NCBI RefSeq assembly: GCF_900176285.1
Contig: NZ_FWXF01000005.1
Location: 150,318-214,317, forward strand
Direction: 5' to 3'
Source of the DNA: Desulfacinum hydrothermale DSM 13146
Lineage (GTDB): Bacteria > Desulfobacterota > Syntrophobacteria > Syntrophobacterales > DSM-9756
DNA length: 64,000 nt
Shown here piece by piece: positions 63,782 through 64,000 of this stretch (position 1 is its first letter; each line of letters opens with the position of its first letter). The translations under genes and the position numbers were made by a program. The notes below the pieces were generated by a model, which made no database searches, had not been told where the DNA came from, and worked only from the letters and a program-made list of their open reading frames with translations.

Positions 63782-64000
63782 ATGAAGAAAATTGAGATCG
63801 AACAATCTTCGAAGGCCTTCTAAAGCGGACACGCAGGCTTGGCCCTTGTGGGGAATCTGATCAACGGGTACACGAGCCTGTGCGAGCAGTTGGAAAAGCA
63901 AGTTCCAGGGCGACCAATGATCTCGCACGCAGATGTGGTCAAGACCTACTTGGGGCTTCTGTGCCTGGGTAAGAGTGACTTTGAAGCCGCTGCGGGCGTT
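63782..64000 (+). pseudogene. Partial transposase (IS1380-like), interrupted by an in-frame stop
   Basis: The frame from ATG 63782 reads MKKIEIEQSSKAF, then TAA (63821-63823), then continues in the same frame SGHAGLALVGNLINGYTSL and YLGLLCLGKSDFEAAAGV to the window edge. This resembles the N-terminus of IS1380-type DDE transposases, though the family is assigned from memory. The premature ochre stop and the edge leave its activity unresolved. Its left end lies between the regulator's 5' end and this ATG, with a possible terminal sequence CCTGTCACATTTTCACC from about 63749. Confidence 0.65.

Noticed and set aside
1..64000. tRNA, rRNA or CRISPR arrays
   Set aside because: None seen; the GC-rich repeats are spread singly through the window and are not a regular array.

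Overview
The window is GC-rich, densely coded bacterial chromosome, most likely from an anaerobic sulfate- or sulfite-reducing member of the Desulfobacterota/Thermodesulfobacteriota (Syntrophobacteria or Desulfovibrio-like). This is an inference. It rests on a tungsten-type aldehyde:ferredoxin oxidoreductase with its MoaD-like partner, a tungstate ABC transporter, a 2-oxoacid:ferredoxin oxidoreductase, several glycyl-radical/radical-SAM functions and sigma-54 control. No rRNA, tRNA or CRISPR array was seen.

Region 1 (1-21 kb) is mixed housekeeping and metabolism. It holds a CHASE4/PAS sensor histidine kinase cut by the left edge, a zinc-ribbon protein, a YkgJ-type cysteine-cluster protein, prolyl-tRNA synthetase, a metallo-beta-lactamase-fold hydrolase, and a small minus-strand cluster (GNAT/CelD-like acyltransferase, GT4 glycosyltransferase, PIG-L deacetylase). 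Next come an S51-like/CysRS-tail fusion, a HAD hydrolase, a URO-D-like protein, MoaD/AOR, a NimA-like flavoprotein, an old-yellow-enzyme-like FeS flavoprotein, threonine aldolase and a PfkB kinase.

Region 2 (21-45 kb) is dominated by transport: an Aap-type amino-acid ABC transporter (aapJQMP), korA/korBC, a TolC-MacA-MacB-like efflux system with two FtsX-type permeases, a membrane-anchored FGE-fold protein, an M48 lipoprotein protease, glnHPQ, a PilZ protein, a class V aminotransferase and tupABC (tungstate).

Region 3 (45-64 kb) is the highlight, a glycyl-radical bacterial microcompartment (BMC) locus. A leftward operon encodes a EutQ-like protein, phosphotransacetylase, three BMC-H shell proteins, a PduT-like BMC-T, a PduS-like flavin/FeS protein, a BMC-P vertex, an acylating aldehyde dehydrogenase with an encapsulation helix, and EutJ. 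A divergent rightward set encodes a TRAP transporter (DctPQM), a glycyl radical enzyme whose active-site residues match isethionate sulfite-lyase, and its activase. An amidohydrolase-fold protein follows; it lacks the usual metal ligands and has an encapsulation-peptide-like C-terminal helix. Good sigma-54 (-24/-12) promoters face outward from the shared intergenic region, and a sigma-54 enhancer-binding regulator lies at the far end. Its 5' end appears damaged next to an IS element. The inferred pathway is isethionate import, C-S cleavage to sulfite and acetaldehyde, then acetyl-CoA, acetyl-phosphate and acetate plus ATP inside a shell, with sulfite released for respiration by enzymes outside this window.

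A dispersed intergenic repeat family, about 100-220 bp with GGCTGTCTGA/TCAGACAGCC ends and a GC-rich hairpin, occurs at least seven times, usually right after stop codons.
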